Source: Brevundimonas basaltis
GTDB taxonomy: Bacteria; Pseudomonadota; Alphaproteobacteria; Caulobacterales; Caulobacteraceae
Length of the DNA: 64,000 bases
Assembly: GCF_014202075.1 (NCBI RefSeq)
Contig: NZ_JACHFZ010000001.1
Coordinates: 310,001 to 374,000, forward strand
Direction: 5' to 3'
The notes below the pieces were generated by a model, which saw only the letters and a program-made list of their open reading frames with translations, was not told the DNA's origin and made no database searches. The position numbers and the translations under genes were made by a program. Positions 61,460-64,000 of this stretch are shown here, one piece after another (within the stretch, counting starts at the first letter, position 1; each line of letters starts with the position of its first letter).

Positions 61460-62599
61460 ATGGACTTCGCCCTCACCGACGACCAGCGCGCCATCCAGGA
61501 CGCCGCCCGTGCCTTCGCCGACGCCGAACTGGCCCCGCACAGCGCCGAATGGGACGAGACCAAACATTTCCCGGTCGATGTGATGAAACACGCCGCCGAG
61601 ATGGGCTTCTGCGGCATCTACACCGGCGAGGAGCACGGCGGCATGGCGCTGGGCCGGGTCGAGGCCGCGGTGATCTTCGAGGAGCTGTCGCGGGGCGACG
61701 TCTCAACGGCCGCCTTCATCTCGATCCACAACATGGCGACGTGGATGATCGACAAGTTCGGCTCCGACGACCTGCGCGGCCGCTACGTCCCGTCGCTGGT
61801 GTCGATGGAGCGGATCGCCTCCTACTGCCTGACCGAGCCGGGCTCCGGCTCCGACGCCGCCGCTCTGCGCACCACGGCGAAGCTGGACGGCGACCACTAC
61901 GTCCTCAACGGCTCCAAGGCTTTCATCTCGGGCGCCGGGACCTCGGACGTCTATGTCGTCATGGCCCGCACCGGCGCTAATGGACCCAAGGGCATCTCCA
62001 CCTTCGTGGTCGACAAGAACGCGCCCGGCCTGTCGTTCGGGGCGCAGGAAAAGAAGATGGGCTGGAACAGCCAGCCCACCGCCATCGTCAGCTTCGACGA
62101 CTGCCGCATCCCGGCGGCCAATCTGCTCGGCAAGGAAGGCGACGGCTTCCGCTACGCCATGATGGGCCTCGACGGCGGCCGCCTGAACATCGCCGCCTGC
62201 TCGCTGGGCGGCGCCCGGCTGGCGCTGGAGGCGGCGCTGGAATACGTCGCCTCACGCAAGCAGTTCGGCAAACCCATCGCCGACTTCCAGAACACCCAGT
62301 TCAAGCTGGCCGACATGGCGACCCAGCTGGAGGCCTGCCGGCTGATGGTGCTGCGCGGGGCCTGGGCGCTGGACACCCGCCATCCCGAGGCGACCAAATG
62401 GTGCGCCATGGCCAAGCGCTTCGCCACCGACGCCTGTTTCCAGATCGCCGACGAGGCCCTGCAGCTGCACGGCGGCTACGGCTATCTGAAGGACTATCCG
62501 CTGGAGCGCATCGTCCGCGACCTGCGCGTCCACCGGATCCTCGAAGGCACCAACGAGATCATGCGCGTGATCACAGCGCGGGAAATGCTGCGGCAGTAG
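61460..62599 (+). CDS. Acyl-CoA dehydrogenase, probably isobutyryl-CoA dehydrogenase
   Basis: FAD enzyme oxidising short branched acyl-CoA. The 379-residue product has SYCLTEPGSGSDAAALRT, GSKAFISGAG, and LHGGYGYLKDYPLERIVRD with the catalytic EGTNEIMR. The downstream 3-hydroxyisobutyryl-CoA hydrolase indicates valine degradation, so isobutyryl-CoA is the likely substrate. GC composition is like its neighbours. A toxin-antitoxin pair separates it from that hydrolase gene. Confidence 0.9.
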   Translation: MDFALTDDQRAIQDAARAFADAELAPHSAEWDETKHFPVDVMKHAAEMGFCGIYTGEEHGGMALGRVEAAVIFEELSRGDVSTAAFISIHNMATWMIDKFGSDDLRGRYVPSLVSMERIASYCLTEPGSGSDAAALRTTAKLDGDHYVLNGSKAFISGAGTSDVYVVMARTGANGPKGISTFVVDKNAPGLSFGAQEKKMGWNSQPTAIVSFDDCRIPAANLLGKEGDGFRYAMMGLDGGRLNIAACSLGGARLALEAALEYVASRKQFGKPIADFQNTQFKLADMATQLEACRLMVLRGAWALDTRHPEATKWCAMAKRFATDACFQIADEALQLHGGYGYLKDYPLERIVRDLRVHRILEGTNEIMRVITAREMLRQ

Positions 62600-62622
62600 G
62601 GGTGCTGGCCGATCCGTGTTAG

Positions 62623-62644
62623 CCTGACCAGCATTCTGGTCAGG
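62623..62644. promoter_or_regulatory. Perfect inverted repeat before the vapB-like gene
   Basis: CCTGACCAG-catt-CTGGTCAGG is a nine-pair perfect repeat lying 8-29 bases before the antitoxin ATG, with the GGGG ribosome site at its edge. It is a candidate antitoxin operator, an mRNA hairpin controlling the antitoxin start, or the terminator of the dehydrogenase gene; no T tract is seen. Confidence 0.6.
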
Positions 62645-62651
62645 GGTGTGC

Positions 62652-62930
62652 ATGCGCAGCGTCGGTGTTCTGGAAGCCAAAACCAAGCTTTCGGCCCTGC
62701 TCGACGAGGTCGAAGCGACGGGCGAGGCCATCGTCATCACGCGGCACGGCAAGCCCGTGGCGCGGCTGTCGCCTGAGCGTGGGGCAGACAATCTGCGCTC
62801 CCGGCTGTCGGCCCCCGAACTGGCCGAGCGTGCCCGGGCCTTCCGGGACAAGCAGGCGCCTGACCCGGAATGGGCGGCCCTGTCCTGGGAGGAACCGAAG
62901 GCCATCGCGCGTGACGAAGCTGATCATTGA
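62652..62930 (+). CDS. Phd/YefM-type (VapB-like) antitoxin
   Basis: The 92-residue antitoxin has the Phd/YefM DNA-binding domain: VLEAKTKLSALLDEVEA, GEAIVITRHGKPVARL (residues 1-40), then a charged C-terminal half that would wrap the toxin. ATG at 62652 was preferred over an upstream GTG because GGGG sits five bases before it. The vapC-like gene overlaps its end by 20 bases. Confidence 0.9.
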   Translation: MRSVGVLEAKTKLSALLDEVEATGEAIVITRHGKPVARLSPERGADNLRSRLSAPELAERARAFRDKQAPDPEWAALSWEEPKAIARDEADH

Positions 62931-63325
62931 CGCCTCGGCGGCGGCATCGTGGCTGCTGGCGTCACAGGCGACGCGGTCTGCGACGGAGCTGCTTGAACGG
63001 TTGGGCGACTTCGAGCCAGGTGCGGTACGTCTTCCAGTGGGAGCTTGGAAACCTGCTGGTACGCCAGACCCGCCGCGAGCCGGGCTTCGACCTGCGCGAG
63101 GCGTACGGGGTTCTCGACTCCTTCAAAATCATGGTGGCGCCTCCGGTGGCACGAGACGACATCCGTGCACTGGCCGCCATTGCGGCGGCCCGTGGGCTCA
63201 GCCTGTTCGACGCCGGCTATCTGTGGCTGGCCATGCAGATGGACGGCATCGTCGCCTCCCGCGACGGGGGCCTGATGGCTGCTGCGGCCGCCGCCGGTCT
63301 TCCCGTATTCGATCTTCGCGACTAA
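62911..63325 (+). pseudogene. VapC-like PIN-domain toxin, frameshifted
   Basis: Two halves of a PIN ribonuclease lie in different frames. The N-terminal half starts at GTG 62911 (LIIDASAAASWLL, first acidic residue) and ends in frame near 63016. The C-terminal half continues in the next frame with VFQWELGNLLVRQ and LSLFDAGYLWLAMQMDG (other acidic residues). Removing one C at 63016-63017 joins them into about 137 residues, the usual VapC length. The toxin may be inactive, or the extra C a sequencing error. Confidence 0.85.
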
Positions 63326-63334
63326 GCGGAGCGC

Positions 63335-64000
63335 ATGATCTCCGAATCCGAAGTCCTCGCCCGCGTCCAGTCCGGCGTCGGCCGCCTGACCCTGAACCGC
63401 CCGAAGGCCCTGCATGCGCTCAACCGCGCCATGTGCGACGCCATGATCGAGGCGCTGCTGGCCTGGCGTGATGACGATGCGGTCAAGTCCGTCCTCATCG
63501 ACCACGCCGGCGAGCGCGGCTTCTGCGCCGGCGGCGACATCCGCATGATCGCCGAAAGCGGGGCAGGGGACGCCTCGGAGGCGAAGGCCTTCTTCGACCG
63601 GGAATACAAGCTCAACCACCTGCTGTTCGATTATCCCAAGCCGGTCACCGCCCTCGTCGACGGCATCGTCATGGGCGGCGGCGTCGGCATCTCCGAGCCC
63701 GCCGACGTCCGCATCGCCACCGAACGCACCACCTACGCCATGCCCGAGACCGGCATCGGCCTGTTTCCCGATGTCGGCGGCGGCTGGTTCCTGCCGCGCC
63801 TGCCGGGCCAGACCGGCGTCTGGTTGGCCCTGACCGGAGCCCGGCTCAAGGCGGCGGACACCGTCTTTCTGGGCGTCCACACCCACTTCCTGCCCTCCGA
63901 CGCCCTGGAGGCCTTCCGCGCCATTCTCGCCGCCGATCCAGCCCATCCGATCGACGTCGCCGACGGGCTGGAGACCGACGCCGGCGAACCGCCGATCGAG
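63335..64000 (+). CDS. 3-hydroxyisobutyryl-CoA hydrolase, N-terminal part (cut by window edge)
   Basis: Crotonase-fold enzyme hydrolysing 3-hydroxyisobutyryl-CoA in valine degradation. The 222 codons present show GFCAGGDIRMI, EYKLNHLLFDYPKPV, GIVMGGGVGIS and PETGIGLFPDVGGGWFLPRL, the typical HIBCH signatures rather than those of simple enoyl-CoA hydratases. It runs off the right edge. Together with the acyl-CoA dehydrogenase upstream it forms a valine-degradation unit. Confidence 0.93.
   Translation, partial: MISESEVLARVQSGVGRLTLNRPKALHALNRAMCDAMIEALLAWRDDDAVKSVLIDHAGERGFCAGGDIRMIAESGAGDASEAKAFFDREYKLNHLLFDYPKPVTALVDGIVMGGGVGISEPADVRIATERTTYAMPETGIGLFPDVGGGWFLPRLPGQTGVWLALTGARLKAADTVFLGVHTHFLPSDALEAFRAILAADPAHPIDVADGLETDAGEPPIE

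Overview
This 64 kb window is a GC-rich alphaproteobacterial chromosome segment, almost certainly from Caulobacterales and most likely a Brevundimonas or close relative. The evidence is the gene order: nuoABCDEFGHIJKLMN with small extra genes, then birA-coaX-rnj, pyrH-frr-uppS-cdsA-dxr-rseP-bamA-skp-lpxD-fabZ-lpxA-lpxI-lpxB, then gltA, gltX, comEC, lexA and trp genes. Supporting signs are the use of LpxI rather than LpxH, GTTC-N7-GTTC LexA boxes and CtrA-like TTAA-N7-TTAA boxes. Genus is an inference; no rRNA gene is present.

Layout. 1-1530: the 5' part of a DEAD-box helicase gene (minus, cut by the left edge), a small secreted protein and tRNA-Asp. 1784-17679: the complete 14-subunit complex I operon, interrupted by four unrecognised small genes (two membrane proteins, two lipoproteins). 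17682-20883: birA, coaX, rnj, chained by start/stop overlaps. 20981-33705: the envelope block, joining UMP kinase and ribosome recycling to undecaprenyl-PP, CDP-diacylglycerol, isoprenoid (DXP), outer-membrane assembly and lipid A synthesis. 33739-39093 (minus): a secreted DUF305/LVIVD protein, citrate synthase and glutamyl-tRNA synthetase. comEC is divergent from gltX, and their start codons share bases. 41223-48611 (minus): lexA, a membrane protein, trpC, trpD, trpG, trpE, ppiD. A tiny opposite-strand membrane protein gene lies between trpG and trpE. 48755-51759: tpiA, secG, pyrG.

51760-55023 is the most accessory-looking stretch: a CxxC mini-protein, an eRF1-like host-attachment family protein, a helix-hairpin-helix protein and a TetR/glycosyltransferase pair, ending at tRNA-Ser. 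55210-59277 returns to core functions: rlpA, tmk, holB, tatD and a PhnP-like hydrolase, the last four tightly chained. 59281-64000 holds a frameshifted AI-2E/PerM-type permease gene, hemB, and a valine-degradation pair (acyl-CoA dehydrogenase and 3-hydroxyisobutyryl-CoA hydrolase) split by a VapBC-like toxin-antitoxin module whose toxin gene is frameshifted.

Best leads: the extra genes of the nuo operon, the paired LexA operators, the CATG start-codon overlap of gltX and comEC, the CtrA-like box before the hidden small membrane protein gene, the toxin-antitoxin insertion with its palindrome and broken toxin gene, and the DUF305-LVIVD fusion. No CRISPR array, insertion sequence, prophage or rRNA operon was seen.
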